Assembly (NCBI GenBank): GCA_022820825.1
Contig: JAJEEU010000042.1
Span: 1-64,000, forward strand
Direction of reading: 5' to 3'
DNA length: 64,000 bases
Source of the DNA: Vicinamibacteria bacterium
GTDB lineage: Bacteria; Acidobacteriota; Vicinamibacteria; Vicinamibacterales; UBA8438
A program made the position numbers and the translations under genes. The notes below the pieces were generated by a model. The model worked only from the letters and a program-made list of their open reading frames with translations. It was not told the origin of the DNA and made no database searches. Within the stretch, counting starts at the first letter, position 1, and each line of letters opens with the position of its first letter. Shown here in pieces: positions 33,504-42,668 of the stretch.

Positions 33504-34907
33504 ATGGAAATACCGGGTGTCGTCGTTTCGCTGCTGGGGCTGATGTATTTCGCGTATCGGGGCATCAATGTCCTGGTGCTGGCCCCCATCATGGCGCTGC
33601 TCGCCTGCCTGTTCCACGCGGACGCGCCGCTGCTCGCGTCCTACACGCAGGTCTTCATGCCCGCTCTGGGCGGCTACCTCCTGCAGTACTTCCCGGTGTT
33701 CCTGCTGGGCTCCATCTTCGGCAAGCTCATGAGCGACAGCGGGGCCGCCGCCGTCATCGGGCGGTTCGTGGCGTTCAAGCTGGGAGCCGAACGCGGGGTG
33801 CTGGCGGTCATCGTCGCCTGCGCCGTGCTCACCTACGGCGGCGTCTCCCTGTTCGTCGTGGCGTTCTCGGTCTATCCGATTGCGGCGGAGCTGTTCAGGG
33901 CGGGCCGGATCCCGAAACGGCTCATCCCGGCCGCGATCGCGCTGGGCTCGTTCACGTTCACCATGTCCGCGCTGCCGGGCACGCCGTCCATCCAGAACGC
34001 CATTCCGATGCCGTTCTTCGGGACGACGGCGTTCGCCGCGCCGGTGCTGGGCGTGATCGGCGCCATCGTGATGTTCGGCGTGGGCTACCTGTGGCTCGAC
34101 GGGCGGGCCCGCCGTGCGCAGCGCCGCGGCGAGGGGTACGGGGAGCCCCTTGACGACAACGGTACGGCCGACGAGGCGGGCGAGGTGCGTCGCGTGCCCT
34201 CCGTGCCGGCGTTCGTGAAAGCAGTGACCCCGCTGGTCATGGTCCTGTTGATCAACCTGGCCTTGTCGCGGTGGGTGTTTCCCGCGATGGACCTGGGCTA
34301 CCTGGCGGAGACGAGATTCGGGGCGACGAATCCCACCGCGGTGATCGGCTTGTGGTCCCTGATCGCCGCCATCTTCGGCGCGATCCTGCTCCACCTGATC
34401 CTCTACCGGCGCCAGCTCCGGAGCCCGGTAGCGGCGATCAACGAGGGTACGTTCGGCAGCATGCTGCCGATCTTCAACACCGCGTCGGAGGTGGGTTACG
34501 GCGCGACAATCGCCGCGCTGTCGTCGTTCGCCCGCATCCGCGACTCGCTGCTCGGGCTGGCGCCGTCGTACCCGCTGGTCTCCGAGGCGCTCTCCATCAA
34601 CGTGCTCGCCGGCATCACCGGCTCCGCGTCGGGAGGCATGAGCATCGCGCTGGAAGCGCTCGCCGAGAGCTACCTGCAACTGGCCGACGCGGCCGGAGTC
34701 TCGCCGGAGCTCCTGCACCGCGTCGCCACCATGGCCAGCGGCGGCTTCGACACGTTGCCGCACAACGGCGCGGTCATCACGCTGCTGACCATCTGCGGAA
34801 TGAACCACCGCCGGTCCTATCCCGACATCGCGGTGGTGTCGGTGGCCGGCCCGTTCGCCGCCGCCTGCCTGGTCGTCCTGCTGGGGTCGCTGTTCGGGAG
34901 TTTTTGA
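33504..34907 (+). CDS. GntP family permease
   Basis: A 467-residue inner-membrane transporter with about twelve hydrophobic spans. Features of the GntP/gluconate-H+ symporter family are FPVFLLGSIFGKLMSDSGAA, LTYGGVSLFVVAFSVYPIA, MSALPGTPSIQNAIP and the C-terminal GITGSASGGMSIALEAL with SGGFDTLPHNGAVITLL. Members carry gluconate, hydroxybutyrate or related small acids. It diverges from the PQQ dehydrogenase gene across 30 bases, so both may respond to one signal; uptake of an acid produced by periplasmic oxidation would fit but is only inference. A minus-10-like TAGACT lies at 33480-33485. Confidence 0.85.
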   Translation: MEIPGVVVSLLGLMYFAYRGINVLVLAPIMALLACLFHADAPLLASYTQVFMPALGGYLLQYFPVFLLGSIFGKLMSDSGAAAVIGRFVAFKLGAERGVLAVIVACAVLTYGGVSLFVVAFSVYPIAAELFRAGRIPKRLIPAAIALGSFTFTMSALPGTPSIQNAIPMPFFGTTAFAAPVLGVIGAIVMFGVGYLWLDGRARRAQRRGEGYGEPLDDNGTADEAGEVRRVPSVPAFVKAVTPLVMVLLINLALSRWVFPAMDLGYLAETRFGATNPTAVIGLWSLIAAIFGAILLHLILYRRQLRSPVAAINEGTFGSMLPIFNTASEVGYGATIAALSSFARIRDSLLGLAPSYPLVSEALSINVLAGITGSASGGMSIALEALAESYLQLADAAGVSPELLHRVATMASGGFDTLPHNGAVITLLTICGMNHRRSYPDIAVVSVAGPFAAACLVVLLGSLFGSF

Positions 34908-34998
34908 CGCGCAACCTGCCGTGCGACTGGTAACCTCTCTCGTGGGCTGGTCTTCGTGGCGGCGAATTGGCATGCTAGTACCTGGCGGGTAACGAGCA

Positions 34999-36324
34999 TT
35001 GACGGGGCCTGGCACAAGTCCGACGCTGACGGTCATGGCGGCTGCCGCGGCGCTTGCGGGCGTTGCGGCCGTCGCCATCGTGCACGGCCAGCCGGCGAAC
35101 GCGTTCCGCGCGTCGCGGGACCATCCGGCCATCGCCTATTCGAGCGGGCCGGTCGACAACGCCATCGTCGACCTTAACCGGCGGCTGGGCAGCGGGGCGG
35201 CGCAACTGGAGTTCGACGAACGCTCCGGCTACCTGCGCTCGGTCCTCGACCTGCTCGACATCCCGGTGGAGTCGCAGGTCACGGTCTTCTCGCCCACGAG
35301 CAACCAGGCGAATCTGATCAGCTCGACCAACCCGCGCGCCATCTATTTCCGGGATGACGTCGCAATCGCGTGGGTGCGCGGCGGCGGCGAGCTGGAGGCG
35401 GCGGTACAGGACAGGCGGCAGGGCACGATCTTCTACGACCTGCAGCAGGCGCCCGACGCCCGGCCGCGGTTCGAGCGCGACGACCAGTGCCTGGCCTGCC
35501 ACCTCACCTGGGAGACGCTGGGCGTGCCGGGACTGCAGGTGCTCAGCACGTTTCCGCTGACGTCGGACCCGAACGCCTACGCCACGGGCTTCGTCTCCGA
35601 TCACCGGGCCCGCATCGACGACCGCTGGGGCGGTTGGTACGTGACCGGCCGGCACGATCCGTTCGCCCACATGGGGAACGTCGAGGTGACTGACGTCGAG
35701 GACCCGAACGCCACGATCGGCGTGCCGCGGCCGGAGCTGCCGTCGCTGGAGGGCCTGTTCGACCTGGCCGGCTTCCCCTCGCCGCACAGCGACGTCGCGG
35801 CGCTGATGGTGCTGGAGCACCAGGCGCACATGACCAACCTGATCACGCGCGTCGGCTGGGAGGCGCGCCGCATCCTCTACCGCGACCACGGCGCGGGCGC
35901 GACGGCCGCGGGCGATGACGGCCCCGAGTCCATTCTGCGCGACGCGGCGATCGACCTCGTCGACTACCTGCTGTTCGTGGACGAGGCGCCGCTGGCGCGT
36001 CCCGTGGAGGGCTCCGCGGCGTTCGCCGCGGCGTTCGCCGCCCGCGGTCCCCGCGACGGCCGCGGCCGCTCGCTGCGCGACCTCGACCTCGAGCGCCGCC
36101 TCATGCGCTATCCGTGCAGCTACATGATCTACACGGCTGCGTTCGACGCACTGCCGGAGCCGGCGCTCGACGCGATCTACCGCCGCATGTGGGCGATCCT
36201 CTCCGGGGAGGAAAGCGGCAGGCCGTACGATCGGCTATCCGCCGATGACCGCCGCGCAGTCATCGAGATCCTGCTCGATACCAAGTCCGGCCTGCCCGAC
36301 TATTTCCGGACCGGATTGCCGTAG
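34999..36324 (+). CDS. secreted monohaem protein of unknown function
   Basis: A 441-residue protein with an N-terminal hydrophobic stretch (about 12-30) that lacks charged residues, so it is an odd signal peptide, and one c-type haem motif CLACH (164-168) followed by a large helical region without a second motif. I recognise a group of long haem proteins frequent in Acidobacteriota and Planctomycetota but no defined reaction. An in-frame stop at 34990-34992 means the start is TTG 34999 or ATG 35035. It lies 91 bases after the permease on the same strand and converges with the metallo-hydrolase gene. Confidence 0.7.
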   Translation: MTGPGTSPTLTVMAAAAALAGVAAVAIVHGQPANAFRASRDHPAIAYSSGPVDNAIVDLNRRLGSGAAQLEFDERSGYLRSVLDLLDIPVESQVTVFSPTSNQANLISSTNPRAIYFRDDVAIAWVRGGGELEAAVQDRRQGTIFYDLQQAPDARPRFERDDQCLACHLTWETLGVPGLQVLSTFPLTSDPNAYATGFVSDHRARIDDRWGGWYVTGRHDPFAHMGNVEVTDVEDPNATIGVPRPELPSLEGLFDLAGFPSPHSDVAALMVLEHQAHMTNLITRVGWEARRILYRDHGAGATAAGDDGPESILRDAAIDLVDYLLFVDEAPLARPVEGSAAFAAAFAARGPRDGRGRSLRDLDLERRLMRYPCSYMIYTAAFDALPEPALDAIYRRMWAILSGEESGRPYDRLSADDRRAVIEILLDTKSGLPDYFRTGLP

Positions 36325-36328
36325 GGCC

Positions 36329-37957
36329 TCACGGGCCGCTTTCGACGATCCGGAGAAGGTCGCTCCAGGGGGCCGGCTGGCCGTGGAGCGGCACGATAGT
36401 CTCGACGTCGAGGCCCAGCCGCCGCACGTGGGCCAGCAGGCTGCGGTTGGCGTCGGTGGCCGCGGGCCGCGGCGCGCCGGGCGGCGGCGGGTTGAACAGC
36501 TCGGACTCGATGAGCATCCGCTCGGCCGGCAGGTACGCCAGCAGCATGCCTTCGACGTGCCGCAACGGCTGCACGTAGGAGATGTGCATCGTGCGCGAGC
36601 CGTCCGTCAGCACGTAGTTCTCGCGCACCGTTTCGTACTGGTAGCCCTCCGCCAGCTCGGTCGGCGGCCACAGCGACAGCATGTCCGGTGCGAGCGTCCG
36701 CGGCGCGTAGTTCAGCACGTCGCTCCGGTAGAAGTCGAAGTTCCTCCAGTGCGTGACGATGGTGGCGCCGATGTGCATGTACGTGCGGAGTCCGCCGACG
36801 TGGTCGTGGTGCTGGTGCGTGTTGATCACGTAGCGGATCGGCTTGTCGGGGACGAGCCGGACGATCTCCTCGATGACGGCGAGGCTGCGCGCCTCGTCGA
36901 GCGGCGCCTCCACCACCGCCACGTAGTCCGTGAACTCCACCGCCACGCTGTTGTGCGAGCCGCCGCCGAGCAGCCACACGCCGTCGGCCAGGTGGCTTGA
37001 TTCCACGCGTACCGAGAAGTCGGCAGTCCGGACCGCCGCCGGCGCCTCCACCTGCTCGCCGCAGTCGTTCGGGCGGATATCGGCCAGGTTGCCGCCGAAC
37101 GAGTTGCGTCCGGCGCTGAAGCTCTGCGCCTGGTAGTTGTCGTCCCAGCCGACGTGCGCGTGCCAGCGCGCCGGGAAGCGGATGCCGCCGCCGAGGTCCA
37201 CGTAGCTGTCGTCGCTGAATTCGTGCTCGTAGTTCGTGTCGCCCAGCACCGGGTCGGGCACCCAGGTGTGGATGCGTTGCAGCAGGTTGCGGCCGTTGAT
37301 CGTGGCGTCGACGCGGTACCGGCCGAGCATCGTGATGGACACCACGGTCACCTTCTCGGGGGTCGTCGTCGCGCCGTCGCGGCCCATCTCGCCCAGCTCC
37401 CAGCGCCACACGGCGCGCGGATCGGCGCCGGGCAGCCGCGCGGCCTTCAGAAAGCCGTGCGGATTGAGCCACAGGTCGAGCTGCCACAGCTCCGCGTCCG
37501 CGGGCGGAGCGGCCACCGGAGCGCCGCGCGGGCCGTCCTGCGACCATGCGTGGTCGCCGGACACCACGAATGTCTGCTCGCGGTGCCGCTGCAGCGGCGT
37601 GCCGCTGCGCCAGCCGAGGCCGTACTTCCACCCGGCCGGATTGTGTCCCGGCTCGCGCTCGAAGCGCTCGACCATGGTCCGCGCGGTCCAGTCCATCGTG
37701 CGCGTGTAGCCGGTGAGCGGCTCGCCGCGCGGCCAGTCGGTGTCGTAGCCGGCGAGGCGCTGCTGTCCCACCATGCCGCCGTAGGCGTCGCCGGAAACGG
37801 TGACGCAGCGCAGGCTGCCGGCGCCGATCGCCGCCTCGGCCGCCTCGATGACGGGCCACGGATCGACGAAGCCGGGCTGAAGTTGCTGCGCGGCGGGCGC
37901 CGCCTGCAGCAGCACGACGATGGCCGCCGCCCCGCAAGTTCCGATCATTACACGCAT
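36329..37957 (-). CDS. secreted metallo-beta-lactamase-fold hydrolase
   Basis: A 542-residue exported protein (signal peptide about 1-23). The N-terminal half (about 30-310) is beta-rich and without a known motif; the C-terminal half is a metallo-beta-lactamase fold with the zinc motif THQHHDHVGG (about 380-389) and later His residues in HWRNF and VPLHGQP. This two-part form is common for Acidobacteriota and its substrate is unknown; beta-lactam resistance should not be assumed. It lies 16 bases downstream of the RND pump gene and is likely the last gene of that operon. Confidence 0.82.
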   Translation of the reverse strand: MRVMIGTCGAAAIVVLLQAAPAAQQLQPGFVDPWPVIEAAEAAIGAGSLRCVTVSGDAYGGMVGQQRLAGYDTDWPRGEPLTGYTRTMDWTARTMVERFEREPGHNPAGWKYGLGWRSGTPLQRHREQTFVVSGDHAWSQDGPRGAPVAAPPADAELWQLDLWLNPHGFLKAARLPGADPRAVWRWELGEMGRDGATTTPEKVTVVSITMLGRYRVDATINGRNLLQRIHTWVPDPVLGDTNYEHEFSDDSYVDLGGGIRFPARWHAHVGWDDNYQAQSFSAGRNSFGGNLADIRPNDCGEQVEAPAAVRTADFSVRVESSHLADGVWLLGGGSHNSVAVEFTDYVAVVEAPLDEARSLAVIEEIVRLVPDKPIRYVINTHQHHDHVGGLRTYMHIGATIVTHWRNFDFYRSDVLNYAPRTLAPDMLSLWPPTELAEGYQYETVRENYVLTDGSRTMHISYVQPLRHVEGMLLAYLPAERMLIESELFNPPPPGAPRPAATDANRSLLAHVRRLGLDVETIVPLHGQPAPWSDLLRIVESGP

Positions 37958-37973
37958 GGTTCGCTCCCTTGGT

Positions 37974-40900
37974 CTAGGTGGGGCGGTTGCGCACGGCTGC
38001 CCAATAGGCTGCGGGCACGACGAACATGTTCAGCGCCGTCGATGAAACCAGACCGCACACGACCACCAGTGCGAGCGGCGCCTGGATCTCGCTGCCCGGC
38101 TCGCCGAGCGCGACTGCGACCGGCAGCAGCGCCAGGCCGGTCGACAGGGAGGTCATCAGTATCGGCACCAGGCGATCGGTCGCGCCCTGCACGATGGCGG
38201 CGCGGGCATCCGTAACGCCTTCCTCGGTCTGCAGGCGCCGGATGTGGGATATGAGCATGATCCCGTTGCGGGTGGCGATGCCGAACAGTGCAATGAAGCC
38301 TATCAGGGACGCGATCGAGAGCACGCCGCCGCCCAGGAACACGCCCGCCACGCCGCCGATCAGCGCCAGCGGCAGGTTGATCATGACAATGAGGGTGTCG
38401 CGCGTGGAGCGGAATGCGCTGAACAGGAGCAGGAAGATGCCGCCGACGGCAGCGAGTCCGAGGACCAGGAGCAGGCGCTCGGCCGCGATCTCCGCCTCGA
38501 ACTGGCCGCCGTATTCCACGCGGTAGCCCTCCGGGAGTGCAACGCCGGCGGCCACACGCTGGCGGACATCGGCGACCACCGTGCCGAGGTCGCGCCCGGC
38601 GACGTTCGCGGAGACGACGATCCGGCGCTCGCCGTTCTCGCGCCCGATCAGGTTGGGACCGCGGTCCTCCGCGATATCGGCCAGGCTGCCCAGCGGCACG
38701 CGCGCGCCCGCCGGCATGTCCAGACGCACCTGCCAGATGTCGTCCAGGTCGGACAGGTCGTCGGGCGGATAGCGCAGCACGAGCGGCACCATGCTCTGCC
38801 CGTCGATGATCTGGCCCACCTGGCGGCCGAGTAGCGCGGTTTCCAGGGTTGCCGCCGCCTGGCCGGCGGGCAGACCGTGACGCGCCAGCGCCGCCCGATC
38901 GAACCCGACCTGCACCGTCGGGATATCGGCCTGCGGCTCCAGCGCCAGGTCGACCAGCCCGGGGACGTCCTGCAGCGCTGCGACCGCCTGTTGGCCCAGG
39001 GTCCGCAGCGTGCCGAGGTCACCGCCGAAGATCTTGACCGCGATGTTCGCCCGCGTACCCGACAGCATGTGATCGATGCGGTGCGAGATGGGCTGTCCGA
39101 TGGTGATGTTGGTGCCCGGCACCAGCGCCAGGCGTTCACGAATATCTTCCAGGACGACGTCCCCCGGCCGGCCGTCGGGCAGGAGCCGCACGTCGATTTC
39201 GGCCGATTCGACGCCCTGTACATGCTCGTCGAGTTCCGCCCGCCCTGTCCGCCGCGCGGTCGCCGCCACTTCCGGAACCTCGAGCAGGAGGCGCTCGATG
39301 GCGCTTCCGAGCGCATTCGACTCGGTCAGGCTGGTGCCGGGGAGCGTCACGGCGCTGATGACGAGCGCGCCCTCGTTGAACGGCGGCAGGAACGCCCGTC
39401 CCATTCTCGGCACCGTCGCCAGCATGCCCGCCAGCAGCAGCATGGCCGTGCCGATCACCAGCCACGGGCGTCGCAGCACGCCCGGCGCCAGAGCCGCGTA
39501 CGCGCGCTTGCACGCCGCCGCCAGCGCCGGCTCGCGGCCCTCTCGGATCAGGCGCGCGCCGGGCAGCAGGTACAGGCAGAGCGCCGGCGTCACGGTGAGG
39601 GCGACGACGAGCGACGCCAGCAGGGCAATCAGGTAGGCGAACCCGAGCGGCTGCAGCAGGCGCCCCTCGACGCCGGGCAGAAAGAAGAGCGGCAGGAAGA
39701 CCAGTATGACGACGAACGTGGCAAAGGCGATGGAAGCGCGGATCTCACGGCTGGCCCGATACACCACTTCCAGGACTGGACGCTGCTCGGCCGCCGGCCG
39801 GCCGGCATTCTCCCGCAGGCGGCGCACCACGTTCTCGACGTCTACCACGGCGTCGTCGACGAGCGCCCCGACCGCGATGACCATGCCGCCGAGCGTCATG
39901 CTGTTGACCGACAGCCCGGCCAGGAGCAGGCCGACGACCGCGGCCAGGAGCGACAGCGGGATGGCAAGCAGGGTGATTGCGCCGGCGCGCAGATTGGCGA
40001 GGAACAGCAGGGTGACGGCAATGACGAGCAGCGTGCCGTCGCGCAGGGCGCCCGTCAGGTTGTCGAGCGCCAGCTCGATGAAGTCGGCCTGCCGGAACAG
40101 CCGTGCGTCCAGCCGCATGCCGGCGGGCAGCTCGGCCTGAATCTGTTCGAGCACGTCTTCGAGTTGCCGCGTCAGTGCGAGCGTGTTCACGTCCGGCTGC
40201 CGGTTGATCCCGAGGATGACGGCCGGCCGTCCGTTGCGGGAGCCGTCGCCGCGCTTGATGGACTCGCCGATGCGGAGGTCCGCCACGTCCTGCACGCGAA
40301 CGGGCACGGTGTGGCGCGTGGCGACGACTGTCGCGCCGATGTCCTCGGTGCCCAGCGCGCGGCCGGCGCCGCGGATCAGGTATTCGCTGCCGCCTGCCTG
40401 CCGGAAGCCGGCCGAGGTGTTGCGGCTGGCGCGCCGCAGCGCCTCTTCGAGGGCGCTCAGCGGCACGCCGTAGCTGGCCAGGCGCGCGGGGTCGGCCAGC
40501 ACCTCGAACTGCCGGCGCTCGCCGCCGATGACCGTTACCTGCGCCACGCCGGGCGTGGCCAGCAGCCGGCGCCGCACGAACATGTCGGCCGTCGTGCGCA
40601 ATTCGAGCGGCGTGGGCGGCGGTGCGCCCGACGCCGCGGCGTCAGACGGCGCCGCTTCCAGGGCCACGAACATGATCTCGCCCATGATTGACGAGAGCGG
40701 CGCGAGCACCGGGGGGCTGACGTTGTCCGGCAGGGTCGCGGCCACCGTGACGAGCCGCTCGTTCACCGTTTGCCGCGCGCGGTAGACGTCGGCACTCCAG
40801 TCGAAGTCGACCCAGATGACGGCAATGCCGACCGCGGTGGCGGAGCGCACCCGGCGGACGCCGGACGCGCCGTTCAGGACCGCCTCGATGGGGAAGGTGA

Positions 40901-41096
40901 CGAGCGCCTCCATGTCGGCCGGCGCCATGCCCTGCGCCTCCACCAGCACGGTGACGGTGGGTGCGCTGACGTCCGGCAGCACGTCGACGGGCACGCGGCC
41001 CGTGACATAGCCGCCCCAGGCAAGGAATGCCGCAGCCCCGGCCAGCACGACCAGGCGGTTGCGCAGCGACCAGTGGATGAGCGCGTCGAGCAGCAT
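37974..41096 (-). CDS. CusA/CzcA-type RND efflux pump
   Basis: A 1040-residue inner-membrane proton-driven pump with the twelve-span RND layout and two large periplasmic loops. Family signs are VPVDVLPDVSAPTVTVLVEAQGM near the N-terminus, VTIPIEAVLNG-like segment, GALVDDAVVDVENVVRRLRE in span 4, and the C-terminal GIATRNGIMLISHIRRLQ. The VEN-containing span 4 and the length are of the heavy-metal (HME) branch. Whether the cargo is copper, cobalt, zinc or an organic compound is not decided here. It forms an operon with the adaptor (15 bases upstream) and outer-membrane channel. Confidence 0.88.
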   Translation of the reverse strand: MLLDALIHWSLRNRLVVLAGAAAFLAWGGYVTGRVPVDVLPDVSAPTVTVLVEAQGMAPADMEALVTFPIEAVLNGASGVRRVRSATAVGIAVIWVDFDWSADVYRARQTVNERLVTVAATLPDNVSPPVLAPLSSIMGEIMFVALEAAPSDAAASGAPPPTPLELRTTADMFVRRRLLATPGVAQVTVIGGERRQFEVLADPARLASYGVPLSALEEALRRASRNTSAGFRQAGGSEYLIRGAGRALGTEDIGATVVATRHTVPVRVQDVADLRIGESIKRGDGSRNGRPAVILGINRQPDVNTLALTRQLEDVLEQIQAELPAGMRLDARLFRQADFIELALDNLTGALRDGTLLVIAVTLLFLANLRAGAITLLAIPLSLLAAVVGLLLAGLSVNSMTLGGMVIAVGALVDDAVVDVENVVRRLRENAGRPAAEQRPVLEVVYRASREIRASIAFATFVVILVFLPLFFLPGVEGRLLQPLGFAYLIALLASLVVALTVTPALCLYLLPGARLIREGREPALAAACKRAYAALAPGVLRRPWLVIGTAMLLLAGMLATVPRMGRAFLPPFNEGALVISAVTLPGTSLTESNALGSAIERLLLEVPEVAATARRTGRAELDEHVQGVESAEIDVRLLPDGRPGDVVLEDIRERLALVPGTNITIGQPISHRIDHMLSGTRANIAVKIFGGDLGTLRTLGQQAVAALQDVPGLVDLALEPQADIPTVQVGFDRAALARHGLPAGQAAATLETALLGRQVGQIIDGQSMVPLVLRYPPDDLSDLDDIWQVRLDMPAGARVPLGSLADIAEDRGPNLIGRENGERRIVVSANVAGRDLGTVVADVRQRVAAGVALPEGYRVEYGGQFEAEIAAERLLLVLGLAAVGGIFLLLFSAFRSTRDTLIVMINLPLALIGGVAGVFLGGGVLSIASLIGFIALFGIATRNGIMLISHIRRLQTEEGVTDARAAIVQGATDRLVPILMTSLSTGLALLPVAVALGEPGSEIQAPLALVVVCGLVSSTALNMFVVPAAYWAAVRNRPT

Positions 41097-41111
41097 GGGC
41101 CGCTTCGCAGT

Positions 41112-42668
41112 TCAGTGCGTATGCCCGTGTGCGGGGACCTGCGGCGAGAGGGCGGCGAGCCGGATGAACGGCGCGCCGCGGACTACGACGCGCTCGCCCG
41201 GCTCGATGGCGCCGGCCAACTGCACGTCGCCCCCTTCCCGGTTGCCGAGCGTGACGGCCCGGCGCTCGAAGCTCTCGCCCCCTGCCTGTACGAAGACGAC
41301 CGGTTGGCCGGCGTCGTCCACGACCGCGCTCTCCGGCACCGTGACGGCAGCGGTCGCCGCCGCGACGAAGATGCGCAGCGACACGGCCTGTCCTATCGCG
41401 ATCCGGCGATCGGGATTGCGCAGCTCGTAGATGATCGGCACCGTGCGGGACGCCGGGTCCAGCACGCGGCCTACCGAGACCAGCCGATCGAGTGGCAGCG
41501 GCGCTGCAAGCCCCGGTACGTTCAGCTCGGCGCCGGTCAGGCTGTCGATGCGCGCGAGCGCCGCCTCCGGCAGCGCACCCGTGACATGCACGCGATCGAC
41601 GGCGACGAGCCGGAACAGCCGGGTGCCCGCCGCGACGCTGGCGCCGGGCGTGGCGTCGGATTCGGCCACCACGCCGCCGAGCGGCGCGCGCAGCACGAAG
41701 CGCGTGTCGCGGCCGCCTTCCACCTGCCCGATGCGCGTCGCTTCGAGCCGGGCAAGGTGTTGCTCGGCGGCGGCCAGCCGCGCCTCGGCGTTCGACTCGG
41801 ACACGCGGGTTTCCAGGAGGCGTCGTTCCGGCAGGGCGCCCGCGGCGACCAGCCGCTCCACGCGCGCACGGTCGGCGCGCGTCAGCTCCAGCGCGCTGTG
41901 CGCCTCCGCGACGGCCAGCTCGAGCTCCGGCCGGTCCTCGACGTGTCCGCTGACGGGAATGATCTCCGCGAGCACATCGCCGCGCGCTACGGCCGCGCCG
42001 ACTGGCCAGGCGGGCAGATCGTCAGCGAGGCGACCGGTAATTGGTGTTGTCACGTCGGCCCGCCCGCCCGCCCGCGGCTCGACGTTGGCCGCAATCACCA
42101 GGCTGTCGGCAACCAGCCGCTCGCCGGCCGGGGCCGTGGCGATGCCGAGCGTCCACTGCTGTTCCTTCAGGAACGGAATCGACCCGTCGTCCGGCGGCTC
42201 GCCGGCGCCGTCAGGCGTGGTTCCTGCCGGCAACACCTCTACCTCGCCGAGCTCGTGGCGATCGGCCAGCGTCCCCGCGTCCAGCGCCACGGACAGGTTG
42301 TAGCGGCCGGCCCGCGCCGGGGTCACGTCGATGCCGAAGTGCCCCGGCCGGTCCGGTCCGGCCACCTCGAACGTCTGCGTGTCCGATCCGGACAAGCGGA
42401 CTTCGGCGCGGCCCGTCCGGACGGGTTCGAAAGTCGCAAGATCCGTGAAATGGACCGCGAACCGGCTCGTCTCGCCGGCGACGAGCGGCGGGTACTCCAT
42501 GAACAGCTCGCTCCGCTCGCTCCAGCGCGTCTCGGCCACGGGCGCCGCCGCCTCGGGCTCCGGAACCCCGGTTGCGGCCGGGCTGCTCCCGCCGCACGCG
42601 GCGGCTAGGCCAGCCGCCGGCAGCGCGCCAGCGAGGATCCACCCGACCGTCCGCAGCCGTCTGCTCAT
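41112..42668 (-). CDS. RND periplasmic adaptor (membrane fusion) lipoprotein
   Basis: A 518-residue adaptor with a lipobox near residue 25 (LAAACGG). An extra N-domain (about 45-155) reads like the FixH/CusB-type beta-sandwich (FAVHFTDLATFEPVRTG). Then follow the usual parts: a beta-barrel/lipoyl pair, the alpha-helical hairpin with LARLEATRIGQVEGG, and the membrane-proximal domain (VVRGAPFIRLAALSP). The end PAHGHTH may bind metal, which supports a metal-efflux role. The start overlaps the outer-membrane channel gene by four bases (ATGA). Confidence 0.85.
   Translation of the reverse strand: MSRRLRTVGWILAGALPAAGLAAACGGSSPAATGVPEPEAAAPVAETRWSERSELFMEYPPLVAGETSRFAVHFTDLATFEPVRTGRAEVRLSGSDTQTFEVAGPDRPGHFGIDVTPARAGRYNLSVALDAGTLADRHELGEVEVLPAGTTPDGAGEPPDDGSIPFLKEQQWTLGIATAPAGERLVADSLVIAANVEPRAGGRADVTTPITGRLADDLPAWPVGAAVARGDVLAEIIPVSGHVEDRPELELAVAEAHSALELTRADRARVERLVAAGALPERRLLETRVSESNAEARLAAAEQHLARLEATRIGQVEGGRDTRFVLRAPLGGVVAESDATPGASVAAGTRLFRLVAVDRVHVTGALPEAALARIDSLTGAELNVPGLAAPLPLDRLVSVGRVLDPASRTVPIIYELRNPDRRIAIGQAVSLRIFVAAATAAVTVPESAVVDDAGQPVVFVQAGGESFERRAVTLGNREGGDVQLAGAIEPGERVVVRGAPFIRLAALSPQVPAHGHTH

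Noticed and set aside
36329-37957. a beta-lactam resistance gene
   Set aside because: The HQHHDHVGG motif only shows the fold; the long N-terminal domain and the setting behind an RND operon do not resemble known beta-lactamases.
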